The notes below the pieces were generated by a model. That model did not search any database, had not been told where the DNA came from, and saw only the letters and a list, made by a program, of their open reading frames with translations. The position numbers and the translations under genes were made by a program. DNA of 64,000 nucleotides from Agaribacterium sp. ZY112. GTDB lineage: Bacteria; Pseudomonadota; Gammaproteobacteria; Pseudomonadales; Cellvibrionaceae. Location: contig NZ_CP166840.1 in the NCBI RefSeq assembly GCF_041346925.1, positions 1,364,001 through 1,428,000 on the forward strand, read 5' to 3'. Shown here in pieces: positions 43,872 through 53,279 of the stretch (its first letter is position 1; each line of letters opens with the position of its first letter).

Positions 43872-44636
43872 ATGTTAGAGAAGTTTAGTTTAGAGGGGAA
43901 AGTCGCGTTAGTTACAGGATGTAAGCGCGGCATAGGCAAGGCCATGGCACTTGGTCTTGCTGAAGCTGGCGCCGATATTATCGGTGTTAGTGCAAGTTTA
44001 GAGCTTGAAGGCTCTGCTGTTGAAAATGAAGTGAAGGCACTTGGCCGCAACTTTAAAGCTTACCAGTGTGATTTTGGTGATCGTGATGCTTTGTATGGCT
44101 TTGTTGCCGCAGTTAAAGCTGACTTTCCTAAAATCGACATCTTGGTCAATAACGCCGGTACTATCTTGCGCGCACCTGCTGCAGAGCACGGTGATGACTT
44201 GTGGGATAAAGTAATCGACGTCAACCTGAATTCTCAATTTGTACTGAGCCGTGAAATTGGTAAAGACATGGTTGAGCGTGGCGAAGGTAAGATTATCTTC
44301 ACTGCATCGCTGCTTACTTTCCAGGGCGGTATTACCGTGCCAGGTTATGCAGCAAGTAAAGGTGCTATTGGTCAGTTGGTCATGGCTTTGTCGAACGAGT
44401 GGGCAAGCAAAGGCGTTAACGTAAATGCCATCGCTCCTGGTTATATTTCAACAGACAATACCGAAGCCCTACGCAACGACGCTGAGCGTGCCAATGCAAT
44501 TCTTGGTCGTATTCCTCAGGGGCGTTGGGGTCAACCTGAAGATTTCAAAGGTCCAGCTGTGTTCTTGGCCTCTGAAGCTGCTAACTATGTAAATGGCGCC
44601 ACTCTCTTAGTAGATGGCGGCTGGATGGGACGCTAA
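43872..44636 (+). CDS. KduD-type short-chain dehydrogenase (2,5-diketo-3-deoxy sugar acid reductase)
   Basis: A 254-residue SDR close to 2-dehydro-3-deoxy-D-gluconate 5-dehydrogenase. Cofactor motif TGCKRGIG near residue 17; NNAG at about 90; catalytic Ser in FTASLLT and Tyr/Lys in GYAASKGA; C-terminal LLVDGGW. It should reduce 2,5-diketo-3-deoxygalactonate to 2-keto-3-deoxy-D-gluconate, the KdgK substrate. It lies 2 bp before the aldehyde dehydrogenase gene. KduD itself works the same reaction in pectin/alginate pathways, which supports the assignment. Confidence 0.88.
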   Translation: MLEKFSLEGKVALVTGCKRGIGKAMALGLAEAGADIIGVSASLELEGSAVENEVKALGRNFKAYQCDFGDRDALYGFVAAVKADFPKIDILVNNAGTILRAPAAEHGDDLWDKVIDVNLNSQFVLSREIGKDMVERGEGKIIFTASLLTFQGGITVPGYAASKGAIGQLVMALSNEWASKGVNVNAIAPGYISTDNTEALRNDAERANAILGRIPQGRWGQPEDFKGPAVFLASEAANYVNGATLLVDGGWMGR

Positions 44637-44638
44637 TT

Positions 44639-46090
44639 ATGAACTTTCAAAACAATGTAAACTTTATTGGTGGTGAGTACGTCAGCTCTAAAGTTGATGG
44701 CATTATTTCAATTAAAAGCCCTGCAACGGGTGAAGAAATTGGTCAGATTCCAAAAGGTTGTGCTGAAGATGCACAGCACGTATTGGAAGTGGCCAATGCT
44801 GCGCAGAAGAAGTGGGCAAAAATGACTGCGCGTCAGCGTCAGGGCATCTTGCGTAACTTTGCGAACAAAATTCGTGAAAATAAAGACATCCTGGCGCCAA
44901 TGTTGGTTGCTGAGCAAGGTAAGTTGATCAGTGTTGCTGAAATGGAAGTAGACGTAACGGCTACTTTTATTGATTACGCTGCCGACTGGGCTCTGACTAT
45001 CGAAGGTGACATTCTGCCTTCTGATAACGAAGACGAAAAAATCTACATCCACAAAGTACCTCGCGGCGTAGTTGTGGGTATTACTGCTTGGAACTTCCCT
45101 CTAGCATTGGCTGGTCGCAAGATTGGTCCTGCGCTTGTAACGGGTAACTCCATCATCTTGAAGCCAACTCAAGAAACGCCACTGGCGACCACCGAGCTGG
45201 GTCGTATTGCTAACGAAGCCGGTATCCCCGCTGGTGTTCTTAATGTTATCAATGGTTCCGGTTCTGTTGTTGGTCAGGCTTTGTGTGAAAGTCCAATCAC
45301 TAAGTTCATCACCATGACCGGTTCTACCGTTGCCGGTAAGATGATCTACAAAACCAGTGCTGAATACATGACGCCTGTTATGTTGGAGCTAGGTGGTAAA
45401 GCGCCTATGGTTGTGATGAATGACGCCGACCTTGATCAGGCTGTTGAGGCTGCTCTTTGGGGCCGTTTTGCTAACTGTGGTCAGGTTTGTACTTGTGTTG
45501 AGCGTTTGTACGTTCAAGAAGGTATCTACGACGACTTCATGGCTAAGTTTTTGCCAGCGGTTAAAGCACTTAAAGTGGGTGATCCAATGGATCGCGACAC
45601 ACAAATGGGCCCTAAATGTAACCAGCGTGAAATCGAGAACATCGATCACATCGTTCAGGAAAGCATTAAGCAAGGCGCAACGGTTGCAACAGGTGCTAAA
45701 ACAGCTGCTGTTGACGGTATGGAAGGTGGTTGTTGGTATGAGCCAACGGTTCTTGTTGATGTTAAGCAAGACAACATTGCCGTTCACGAAGAGACCTTCG
45801 GCCCTGTATTGCCAATCGTTAAAGTAAAAGATATCGATCAGGCGATCGAATTCTGTAACGACAGCATCTACGGCCTTAGCGCTTACGTATTCAGCAAAAA
45901 CTTCTACGACATCAATCGCTTTATTGAAGATCTAGAAGTGGGTGAAGTTTACGTTAACCGTGGTATGGGTGAGCAGCACCAAGGTTTCCATAACGGTTGG
46001 AAGCAAAGTGGCTTCGGTGGTGAAGACGGTAAGTTTGGTCTTGAGCAGTATCTCGAGAAGAAAACCGTTTACCTGAAAGAAGTAAAATAA
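44639..46090 (+). CDS. Aldehyde dehydrogenase, 3,6-anhydro-L-galactose dehydrogenase
   Basis: A 483-residue NAD(P)-dependent aldehyde dehydrogenase. Asn in TAWNFPLA, the NAD-binding [10 protein letters not shown], Glu in [11 protein letters not shown] and catalytic Cys in NCGQVCTC are visible. Related to lactaldehyde/succinate semialdehyde dehydrogenases. In this operon it should oxidise 3,6-anhydro-L-galactose, released by GH117, to 3,6-anhydro-L-galactonate, the first cytoplasmic step. Last gene of the operon, followed by a strong terminator at 46109. Confidence 0.9.
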   Translation: MNFQNNVNFIGGEYVSSKVDGIISIKSPATGEEIGQIPKGCAEDAQHVLEVANAAQKKWAKMTARQRQGILRNFANKIRENKDILAPMLVAEQGKLISVAEMEVDVTATFIDYAADWALTIEGDILPSDNEDEKIYIHKVPRGVVVGITAWNFPLALAGRKIGPALVTGNSIILKPTQETPLATTELGRIANEAGIPAGVLNVINGSGSVVGQALCESPITKFITMTGSTVAGKMIYKTSAEYMTPVMLELGGKAPMVVMNDADLDQAVEAALWGRFANCGQVCTCVERLYVQEGIYDDFMAKFLPAVKALKVGDPMDRDTQMGPKCNQREIENIDHIVQESIKQGATVATGAKTAAVDGMEGGCWYEPTVLVDVKQDNIAVHEETFGPVLPIVKVKDIDQAIEFCNDSIYGLSAYVFSKNFYDINRFIEDLEVGEVYVNRGMGEQHQGFHNGWKQSGFGGEDGKFGLEQYLEKKTVYLKEVK

Positions 46091-46108
46091 GTCGCGTTAA
46101 GCGAGCAA

Positions 46109-46137
46109 AGCCGGTTAGCAATAACCGGCTTTTTTTT
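46109..46137. terminator. Bidirectional intrinsic terminator
   Basis: Nine-bp AGCCGGTTA/TAACCGGCT stem, GCAA loop and eight T, between the convergent aldehyde dehydrogenase and gntR genes. Confidence 0.94.
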
Positions 46138-46139
46138 GG

Positions 46140-46745
46140 CTATTTAATATTGGCTTTTAGTGCGTTGACGGCAGCGCGGCTATCTTGTTCTTTAAGTGCG
46201 TTCAAAATAGCTCGGTGTTCACTCACACAGGCATGTGAAGAGCTTACGCGTTTGTAGTCCATGCGCATACGCATAACAATGGGTGACCAGAGGTTGCTAA
46301 GCTCTTCGCCACCGGCGCGTTTTACCAAGAAGTGATGGAAGTCGATGTCGACTTGAGTAACTTGTTGGAAATCTTCGTTGGCAAAAGCTTGTTCGAGTTC
46401 AGTAAGTATTGTTTCGAGCTTGGTAAAATCGTTATCGCTAAGCTCACTCGTGAGTTTTTTAATTGCGTATGTTTCGATGGTTCGACGAATATCGACCATG
46501 AGCTTTTGCAGTTCAGGGTCAAGCTTACTGTTAACGCTAACGCCGCAATTACTCTTGCTAACCAATAAACCTTCTTTGGTTAGTTGTATAAGTACATCGC
46601 GAACAGGGCCGCGGCTAACACCAAAACGGTCAGCTAGACTCTGCTCATTCAACTTGGTATTTGGTTGCAGGTCGCCACTTATGATGTCAGATCGGAGCTG
46701 ATCAGCGATTTGTTCGCGTATTGGTGTGATCTTTTTTTCTCGCAT
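46140..46745 (-). CDS. GntR-family (FadR/FCD subfamily) regulator
   Basis: A 201-residue regulator with N-terminal winged helix (about 5-70; LADRFGVSRGPVRDVLIQL) and a C-terminal FCD helical domain. Likely metal/ligand residues are in DFHHFLV and SEHRAIL. It is divergent from eda and convergent with the anhydrogalactose operon. ATTGTWWACAAT palindromes before kdgK, before the cycloisomerase, and (one mismatch) between this gene and eda make it the natural repressor of the pathway. The effector is probably a keto-deoxy sugar acid or its phosphate; that is inference. Confidence 0.92.
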   Translation of the reverse strand: MREKKITPIREQIADQLRSDIISGDLQPNTKLNEQSLADRFGVSRGPVRDVLIQLTKEGLLVSKSNCGVSVNSKLDPELQKLMVDIRRTIETYAIKKLTSELSDNDFTKLETILTELEQAFANEDFQQVTQVDIDFHHFLVKRAGGEELSNLWSPIVMRMRMDYKRVSSSHACVSEHRAILNALKEQDSRAAVNALKANIK

Positions 46746-46803
46746 GCGGCCTTACCAAATTATTAAATAGTTATGACGCTTCGCTGAGCGTGGTAATTTG
46801 TTA

Positions 46804-46822
46804 ATTGTATATCGTTAACAAT
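46804..46822. promoter_or_regulatory. GntR-type operator between gntR and eda
   Basis: ATCGTTAACAAT (46811-46822) is one base from the kdgK palindrome, and an upstream half-site ATTGTAT overlaps it on the left. It sits 66 bp from gntR, suggesting autoregulation and eda control. Confidence 0.6.
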
Positions 46823-46934
46823 TTTAGCGATAGAACAAGAACATACATTGCCATATAGCAATAAAATACGAGCGTTTATTAAGTTTTATTACTTGGATGG
46901 CTGTGGCCGTTCAAATGACATATAGGTGTTTATT

Positions 46935-47558
46935 ATGATGACAAAAGCGGATTATCAAGGTTTGGGTGTGATGCCCGTCATGGTGATTGAAACAATTGAG
47001 CAGGCCGTACCTTTGGCTCGCGCTTTACAAGCTGGTGGTATTAAAGCATTAGAAATCACACTTCGATCTGACTGTGCATGGCAAGCAATTGAAACCATCA
47101 AAAATGAAGTAGAAGGTATTGCCATCGGTGTTGGGACTATTAGCACCCCTGAGCAGTTAGCTAGAGCGGCTAAATTAGAGTTGGATTTTGCTATTTCTCC
47201 GGGCTTAACTCAGAATTTATTAGCGGCGAGCAAAGACCTTGAAATTGCATTCTTGCCTGGTGTTGCGACACCTTCAGAGCTGATTTTGGGTATGGAAAAT
47301 GGTTTAGACTGCTTTAAGTTCTTCCCTGCTGAAGCTGCAGGTGGTATCCCAATGTTGAAATCCTTTGGTGGCCCTTTCCCTGACATCAGCTTCTGTCCAA
47401 CAGGTGGCATTAGCATGAATAATGTTCGTGATTATTTGGCTCTGAGCAATGTTATGTGTGTTGGCGGATCTTGGCTGGCTGAGAAAAAGCACGTACAAGC
47501 AGAAGACTGGGCGGCAATTACTGACTGCGCTAAGCAGACACTAGCTCACATCGCTTAA
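46935..47558 (+). CDS. eda: KDPG/KHG aldolase
   Basis: A 207-residue class I aldolase. Schiff-base Lys is in CFKFFPAE; the active Glu is in ALEITLR; the substrate phosphate loop is in FCPTGGI. It cleaves KDPG to pyruvate and glyceraldehyde-3-phosphate, completing the anhydrogalactose route started by the operon upstream and continued by KdgK. ATG 46935 is preceded by AGGTG; the longer GTG frame from 46926 would place that site inside the gene. Followed by its own terminator. Confidence 0.94.
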   Translation: MMTKADYQGLGVMPVMVIETIEQAVPLARALQAGGIKALEITLRSDCAWQAIETIKNEVEGIAIGVGTISTPEQLARAAKLELDFAISPGLTQNLLAASKDLEIAFLPGVATPSELILGMENGLDCFKFFPAEAAGGIPMLKSFGGPFPDISFCPTGGISMNNVRDYLALSNVMCVGGSWLAEKKHVQAEDWAAITDCAKQTLAHIA

Positions 47559-47568
47559 GCTGTACTCA

Positions 47569-47604
47569 ATGCCTTAAGTGAACGTTGATACTTAAGGCAT
47601 TTTT
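47569..47604 (+). terminator. Intrinsic terminator after eda
   Basis: Ten-bp TGCCTTAAGT/ACTTAAGGCA stem followed by five T. Confidence 0.92.
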
Positions 47605-47719
47605 CTTATTGCGCTGACTTGTTCTGGGTTAGCCAGAAAGGCACTATACTTCGCCTATCCTATAGAGGTTTGTTTGCCTCTGCTGTAAGGAATCTAACAA
47701 GGATAAGGATAATGCCAAG

Positions 47720-49021
47720 TTGAATTCCCGTTACTCTCTTTTGCTTAGTGCTATGTGTACAGCTATTACACTGGCTGCTCAGGTGTTTACTCTCATTCTA
47801 GCGCTCAGCAATGCTGCATACGCTAATGATGAGCCTGTAGAAAAATCAGTAAAGGTCGCGATTCAAGTTGGTGATGGCAAACATCGGGTCTTTATCAAGC
47901 AGGTGCTTGGTGAGTTTGAACGCCGCTACCCCAATATTGCTTATGAGCTGATAGTTTTAAGAGATGTTCAGCGTTACCCTTTAATGGTGGAAGAGTGGTT
48001 AGCCAAGGGGGAAGGGCCTGACATTATTTATTGGTATGCCGGGCAGCGTATAAAGCACTTTCAAGATATGGGGCAGTTGCAAGATATCAGTGCTTTTTGG
48101 AGTAAAAACAAGCTTGATCAAGCCTTTCCCAAGGCTGTTGTGGATTCCATAAAAATTGATAACAAAGCTTGGGCGATTCCTGTTACCTATTTCTTATGGG
48201 CGCTATATTACCGGGAGCATAGCTTTAAACGTTTAGGTCTTGCTGTACCTACAACATGGGCGGAAACGCTACACGCTTGTAAAAAATTTCGTGAGAACGG
48301 TATAGACTTGTTTGCCTTTGGTAGTAAAACTGCTTGGGCTTCACATGCTTGGTTCGACTATATTAACTTGCGCTTAAATGGTCTGTCGTTTTATCGGGAT
48401 TTATTGGCCGGTCGTATTGCATATACTGATGACAGAGTGAAATTAGCCTTAAGGTATTGGCGTCAGCTATTGGATAATGAGTGCTTTAATGCAAATTATT
48501 CTTCTTACACGGTTTGGCAGGCTTTTCCCCGAGTCTTACATGGCCTCTCGGCTATGACTTTGGCCGATGGTGTACCGCAAATCGACATGCCACGAGAAAT
48601 TCGTGATGATATTCGTATGGCATATTTTCCTGAAATTACAGAAGCTATGCCGCGTTATACAGTGGCACCGGTTAATGTTTTTATGGTGCCCGCTTATACT
48701 AGGATGAGACCAGAGCTTGAAAAGATGCTGATGTTTTTAGCAAGCCCAGAGTTCCAAGCTAGCTTTAATGCGCCTATCTCTCGTCCAGCAGCCCTGATTA
48801 CTGCAGATAGAGGAAGTGATGTTTTGGCTCAAGAAACATTTCAAGCTATTGCAAGCTCTCCCGGTGGAATTCAGTATTTGGATCGTGATACGGATATTCG
48901 TTTTGCAAATAAGACTCCTGCGATTCTGGTCGATTTTATGCAACATCGAGATGTTGATAAAACAGCTAAAGACTTGGAGTCTTTACGAAAAGAGATATTT
49001 GGCCCATTACTTAAAAAATAA
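47720..49021 (+). CDS. Orphan extracellular solute-binding protein, family 1
   Basis: A 433-residue periplasmic binding protein of the sugar-ABC (UgpB/MalE-like) family. A long hydrophobic signal region ends near AYANDE. FERRYPNI near residue 70 and WAIPVTYFLWALYY near 150 are typical of the family. The start appears to be TTG at 47720; a downstream ATG at 47753 would shorten the signal. No ABC permease or ATPase gene is near. It precedes a TonB receptor and a RegB/RegA-type two-component system, so it may serve sensing or hand-over rather than ABC import. Ligand unknown. Confidence 0.82.
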   Translation: MNSRYSLLLSAMCTAITLAAQVFTLILALSNAAYANDEPVEKSVKVAIQVGDGKHRVFIKQVLGEFERRYPNIAYELIVLRDVQRYPLMVEEWLAKGEGPDIIYWYAGQRIKHFQDMGQLQDISAFWSKNKLDQAFPKAVVDSIKIDNKAWAIPVTYFLWALYYREHSFKRLGLAVPTTWAETLHACKKFRENGIDLFAFGSKTAWASHAWFDYINLRLNGLSFYRDLLAGRIAYTDDRVKLALRYWRQLLDNECFNANYSSYTVWQAFPRVLHGLSAMTLADGVPQIDMPREIRDDIRMAYFPEITEAMPRYTVAPVNVFMVPAYTRMRPELEKMLMFLASPEFQASFNAPISRPAALITADRGSDVLAQETFQAIASSPGGIQYLDRDTDIRFANKTPAILVDFMQHRDVDKTAKDLESLRKEIFGPLLKK

Positions 49022-49129
49022 TGGATTAGCTGTTTGATGGCCTTAAACGTGGTGTTTGTTACATGGCCCTGCGACAAAATGTCGCAGTTTGAATGCTTTT
49101 TCTGTTTCTATTTTTAGTTCCGTTCAAAA

Positions 49130-51223
49130 ATGGCGCGCTTAATTACTTTGGACTGTTTTATGCGCTGCTTTTCCTTAAGGCAAGTTTGTTTAGTACTTAC
49201 TTGCACGGCCTCTTCGTGGAGTTTCTCTGACCAGCATCTAGTTGCTGTTGAAACTGTGACAGTTTTTGCTCCTCAACACAATAATTCTGATGTTCAGGTA
49301 AGTGAAGGATCTTATACAAAGCCTGATGTGGCTCAGTGGTTAGATCTTGTGCCCGGCGCTAATGTGAATCGCAATGGCCCAACTACGGGTATTGCGCAAT
49401 ACCGAGGCCATTATGGGGATAGAGTTTCTGTGAAGTTAGACGGCCAGGCTGTTGTTGGTGCTGGCCCTAATGCTATGGATACCCCTTTGAGTTATGCGGC
49501 GCCGGTTCATATTGAAAAGCTCACTATGCATAGAGGTATTGAGCCTGTTTCTTCTGCGGTAGATAGTTTAGGTGGTGTTATTCAAGTTATTGCAAAGGAA
49601 GCGCAGCTTAGTGAATCTGACGAGCTGGCAGGTTCTGGCTTGTTATCGGCAGGGCTGCGCAGTAATAACAATGCCAAGCAGGTTTCGGGGCTTGCCAATG
49701 TCGGTTCAGAAAAAAGTGCCCTGATAATTTATGGCAATGCACTAAGCGGCGACAACTATGAAAGCGCTAATGGCACTGAAGTTAGTCCTACAGGATATGA
49801 AAAATGGCAAGCTGGTGCCGATTTCCGCTATACACATCAAGAGCATGATCTAGGCGCAAGTTTTCAAAAGCTGAATACCAGAAATGCAGGTACACCAGCC
49901 TTGCCTATGGATATTGCCTATATAGAAGGCAAGCGTGGAAAAATTGATGCTGAACATCAATTCGGAGCTTGGCAATTAAGCTGGTTGTTAGCAGGTATGA
50001 GTGCCCAACATGAAATGGATAATTACAGTCAGCGCTTAACTATGAATCCAATGATGACGCGCTCTACTTACGCTGATTCAAGTAGTGAGAATTTTTCAAT
50101 TCAACTTGGTAGTGGCGCTTGGTTGTTTGGTTTAGATGGTGTTCGAGCTAATCATAATGCAACAGTGACTAGCCCTGATAACCCTATGTTTGAAGTGAAA
50201 AACTTCAACGCTGTTGCTGATCAGCGCTTAGGTGCTTTTGCGCAGTACACGCATAATTTAAGTGAGCAGACAGAAATAGAATTGGGGGGGCGTATAAAGC
50301 AAAGTAAGGCCAGTGCCGGTAAAGTCAGCCATCATATGTACGGTATGAACCCGATTATTACTGCGTTACAAGATCGTTTTAATAATGCCGATCGCGACGT
50401 TAGTGACATGGGCCAAGATGTAAGTCTTAATTTGACTCATGAACTTAATCAGCAGTGGTCCTTATATGCGGGTTTAGCTTATAAAGAGCGAGCGGCTTCT
50501 TATCAGCAGCGCTATTTATGGCTACCTATGCAGGCAACTGGTGGTTTGGCTGATGGTAAAACGTATGTGGGTGATATTAATTTAAAGTCTGAAAAAGCGA
50601 AGCAAATAGACCTTGGTTTTGCGTATGTAGGTGAGGCCTTACGCGTGAGTCCTCATGTTTATATGCATAAAGTAGAGGACTACATTCAAGGTGTTGCCAG
50701 TGTAGACATGCAGGTTAATATGGCGGCTCAAATGATGTCTGGCGCTTTACCTTTAAAGTTTGCCAATGTTGATGCCACTCTTTACGGATTAGATTTAAAT
50801 TACAGTTATCTTATTTCGTCGCAATGGTATGTCGACGGTATTGCTGCCTATGTTCGAGGTGAGCGAGATGACGTTAATGACAATCTCTATCGTATTGCCC
50901 CTGCTAATGCCAGTATTAATTTGCATTACCAAAACCAAAAAGTGGATGCCATGCTAGGTAGCCGTTTGGTTGCTGCTCAGAATAAGGTGAGTGATATTAA
51001 TGGTGAGCAGGCAACAGCTGGTTATGCATTGTTAAATGCTGCTTTGAGCATCTCTATATTGAATTCAATGGAAGTGCGTTTAGGTGTGGATAATCTTCTG
51101 AATAAACAGTATCAAGATCATTTGGGTGGATATAATCGTGTACACGTTGGTGATTTGGCGCTTGCTGAGAGGCTGCCTGGTGAAGGTATAAGTGCTTGGG
51201 CTGAGTTAGATTATCGTTTCTAA
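49130..51223 (+). CDS. TonB-dependent receptor, Met-rich, copper-receptor-like
   Basis: A receptor of 697 residues (687 if started at ATG 49160): Cys-containing signal peptide, TonB box VETVTVFA, plug (about 50-160) and a barrel ending in aromatic F. Met/His-rich loops such as MNPMMTR, HHMYGMNP and MQVNMAAQMM recall the OprC/NosA copper receptors. The DATLYGLDLNYSY and late DNLLNKQYQDHLGGYNRV segments are typical of small-ligand receptors. It lies 108 bp after the solute-binding protein and before a strong terminator. A metal or metallophore cargo is my inference; a sugar cargo is possible given the neighbour. Confidence 0.82.
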   Translation: MARLITLDCFMRCFSLRQVCLVLTCTASSWSFSDQHLVAVETVTVFAPQHNNSDVQVSEGSYTKPDVAQWLDLVPGANVNRNGPTTGIAQYRGHYGDRVSVKLDGQAVVGAGPNAMDTPLSYAAPVHIEKLTMHRGIEPVSSAVDSLGGVIQVIAKEAQLSESDELAGSGLLSAGLRSNNNAKQVSGLANVGSEKSALIIYGNALSGDNYESANGTEVSPTGYEKWQAGADFRYTHQEHDLGASFQKLNTRNAGTPALPMDIAYIEGKRGKIDAEHQFGAWQLSWLLAGMSAQHEMDNYSQRLTMNPMMTRSTYADSSSENFSIQLGSGAWLFGLDGVRANHNATVTSPDNPMFEVKNFNAVADQRLGAFAQYTHNLSEQTEIELGGRIKQSKASAGKVSHHMYGMNPIITALQDRFNNADRDVSDMGQDVSLNLTHELNQQWSLYAGLAYKERAASYQQRYLWLPMQATGGLADGKTYVGDINLKSEKAKQIDLGFAYVGEALRVSPHVYMHKVEDYIQGVASVDMQVNMAAQMMSGALPLKFANVDATLYGLDLNYSYLISSQWYVDGIAAYVRGERDDVNDNLYRIAPANASINLHYQNQKVDAMLGSRLVAAQNKVSDINGEQATAGYALLNAALSISILNSMEVRLGVDNLLNKQYQDHLGGYNRVHVGDLALAERLPGEGISAWAELDYRF

Positions 51224-51276
51224 ACTTATTTTTAAATGTACTCATACATAAGCTTTTAGCGTCTATAAAGTAAATT

Positions 51277-51304
51277 AGGGCAGGGTGTTCCTGCTCTTTT
51301 TAAT
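51277..51304 (+). terminator. Intrinsic terminator after TonB receptor 2
   Basis: Eight-bp AGGGCAGG/CCTGCTCT stem with one G-T pair, then five T. Confidence 0.8.
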
Positions 51305-51321
51305 GTTCTTATTCGTCTGTT

Positions 51322-51849
51322 TTAGTTTCCTGGTTTTTTATTGAGTTTTCTCTGTAGAGTGCGGCGGTGCATATTAAGCTGCCGAGCCGTAGCTGATATA
51401 TTGCCTTTATTGAATTTTAAGGCCTGCTGTATATGTTCCCACTCAGCTTGTCTTGCTGAAAGGCTGCTTACGTCATCTTCTTCGCTTTTACTCTGCTCAA
51501 CTTTGCCAAGTGCACGTAATAAGGTGTTTGTATCAGCAGGTTTACTTAGGTAATCATCAGCTCCTAGTTTAATGGCATCAACAGCGGTAGCGATACTTGC
51601 AAAGCCCGTTAGTAATACAATTCGACTTTGAGGAAGTACATTCCTTAGCGGACGAATAAGTTGCATGCCACTCTCGTGTTCAAGCTTCATATCTAATAAT
51701 ACAAAGCTTGGTAGGTGTTGGCGGGCTAATAAAAGAGCGTCGCTGGCATGCTTGGCCCAAATACAATTAAAGCCATGTTTGATCATGCGTCGTTGTAAGG
51801 CCGTCGCATAACATTCGTCGTCTTCTATTATTAACAACTTTGCTTTCAT
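51322..51849 (-). CDS. regA: RegA/PrrA-type response regulator
   Basis: A 175-residue regulator with receiver domain (Asp53 in FVLLDMKLE; LLTGFASIATAV; LSKPAD) and a C-terminal Fis-type helix-turn-helix ISATARQLNMHRRTLQRKL, nearly the classical RegA/ActR/PrrA ending. Such regulators control redox-dependent genes. It lies 24 bp after the kinase gene on the same strand. The SBP-TonB receptor genes converge on it and may be targets; this is inference. Confidence 0.9.
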   Translation of the reverse strand: MKAKLLIIEDDECYATALQRRMIKHGFNCIWAKHASDALLLARQHLPSFVLLDMKLEHESGMQLIRPLRNVLPQSRIVLLTGFASIATAVDAIKLGADDYLSKPADTNTLLRALGKVEQSKSEEDDVSSLSARQAEWEHIQQALKFNKGNISATARQLNMHRRTLQRKLNKKPGN

Positions 51850-51873
51850 TCTAGGTTTGAGTAAATAATATAG

Positions 51874-53127
51874 TTATATAAATGGGATATGAATTTCAGC
51901 TAGGCCATGGTGGTCTTTGTTGTTCTTAAGAATGAGTTTGCCGCCTAATCGCTCAATAGTTGTATGGCTTAAAAAAACGGCAAGGCCTAGGCCGTCTTTA
52001 CTCTCAACAGGTGCCTCACCTAGTTCGCTTAAACGTTCATCTGTAAAGCCTGTGCCGTAGTCTTGAACTTGAATTATAAGGTGTTTTATAGGATTTGCAT
52101 TTTTATCTGAGCTTTCTTTCTTTGATATTAAGCTTATATCGACCTTTGAATTATTATTTCTCAAGCTTGCCCTAAGTGCGTTTTGTAGCAAGTTAATAAT
52201 TGCGCTAACGAGACCGCTTTCACTCGCTATAAGCGGGCTGCTATCACCTGCAAGGGTGAGTGAAATATTGGCATCTGAGAAATTAAGTTGTAGATGTTCT
52301 TCTAGCTCACAAAGTAATTCCTTCACGCTGATGTGTTTTATGCTTTGTTCTTTTGAGTCTACAGCCAGTTGGCGAAAGTGCTCAAGGTTGTTTGAACAGC
52401 GCTGCATTTGTTCTTGTATTTGAGAGAGTAATACTTCGTTGGGGTACTCTTCTTCAAGTTCATCTATAAGTAGTTGAATGCTAGCAAGTGGTGTTGCGAG
52501 CTGGTGCGTCACTTGGGCCGAGGCTAAACCAAGGCTAAGTACCTGCTCCTGCTTCAGCTGTTCTTCACGAAATCGGGCAATAGAGTTATTGCGTTTATTG
52601 ACTTCGTGGGCGAGCTTGCCAACCAGCAATGAAATAACTGCGCACGAAAATAAAAAATTTAACCACATGCCAATGTAGTGCTCTTGCATACTACCGTGAT
52701 GCATATGAGGGGAGGGTAGGGCAAATAACAATAAACTGTAACTGCTTACAGCAGCTATGCTAATGAGCGCAAGCCAGCGAGCGTTAACACTGACGGCTGC
52801 GATTGCGACGGGTAATAAAAGCAAAGAAACAAAGGCATTGGTGGCTCCGCCGGTAAATAAAAGCAGTAAGCTGAGAAAGCCAAGGTCGGCCAAAAGTTGC
52901 AAACTCAATTCCCAGTTCTTAGCATGCAAGCGTTTTTTGTAGTAAGTCAGGCTGAAAATATGAAAGACCAACTCTAATGTTAGTACGATCAGCACCTGGG
53001 CTTTCTCGATAGGGTAGTCATCCAGACCTAGGGCTAATGCTAAAAGCGCAACTTGAACGGCGATAGCAAGGCTGCGAAGGTTTAAGACGCGGTGCATATG
53101 ATAAGAGCTGAGAATAAACTGAAGCAT
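51874..53127 (-). CDS. regB: RegB/PrrB-type redox sensor kinase
   Basis: A 417-residue membrane kinase with about six N-terminal transmembrane helices. GGATNAF near the third loop corresponds to the quinone-sensing GGxxNPF motif of RegB, with Pro replaced by Ala. The H-box is THQLATPLAS; 36 residues on, MQRCSNNL carries a Cys at the place of the RegB redox-switch Cys. The ATPase domain has NLLQNALRAS and DYGTGF. It forms an operon with the RegA-type regulator. The retained Cys supports true redox sensing. Confidence 0.9.
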   Translation of the reverse strand: MLQFILSSYHMHRVLNLRSLAIAVQVALLALALGLDDYPIEKAQVLIVLTLELVFHIFSLTYYKKRLHAKNWELSLQLLADLGFLSLLLLFTGGATNAFVSLLLLPVAIAAVSVNARWLALISIAAVSSYSLLLFALPSPHMHHGSMQEHYIGMWLNFLFSCAVISLLVGKLAHEVNKRNNSIARFREEQLKQEQVLSLGLASAQVTHQLATPLASIQLLIDELEEEYPNEVLLSQIQEQMQRCSNNLEHFRQLAVDSKEQSIKHISVKELLCELEEHLQLNFSDANISLTLAGDSSPLIASESGLVSAIINLLQNALRASLRNNNSKVDISLISKKESSDKNANPIKHLIIQVQDYGTGFTDERLSELGEAPVESKDGLGLAVFLSHTTIERLGGKLILKNNKDHHGLAEIHIPFI

Positions 53128-53279
53128 AGGCGGTGAGCTGGTTGGTTGAATACTTGCGGCTAAGAGTTATTTAAACTTAGCCATTGATGGATTGTTAGCT
53201 AGTGTTGCTTGTATTGCAAGTCTCTATGTTATGCTCTTGCTATCTTATTTGTAGGTGCTTAGTAGGAGTAGTAAGAGAC

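Noticed and set aside
53202..53279. 26-residue Cys-rich extension of the MscS protein
   Set aside because: Lacks resemblance to MscS N-termini; ATG 53280 has an upstream GGAG.
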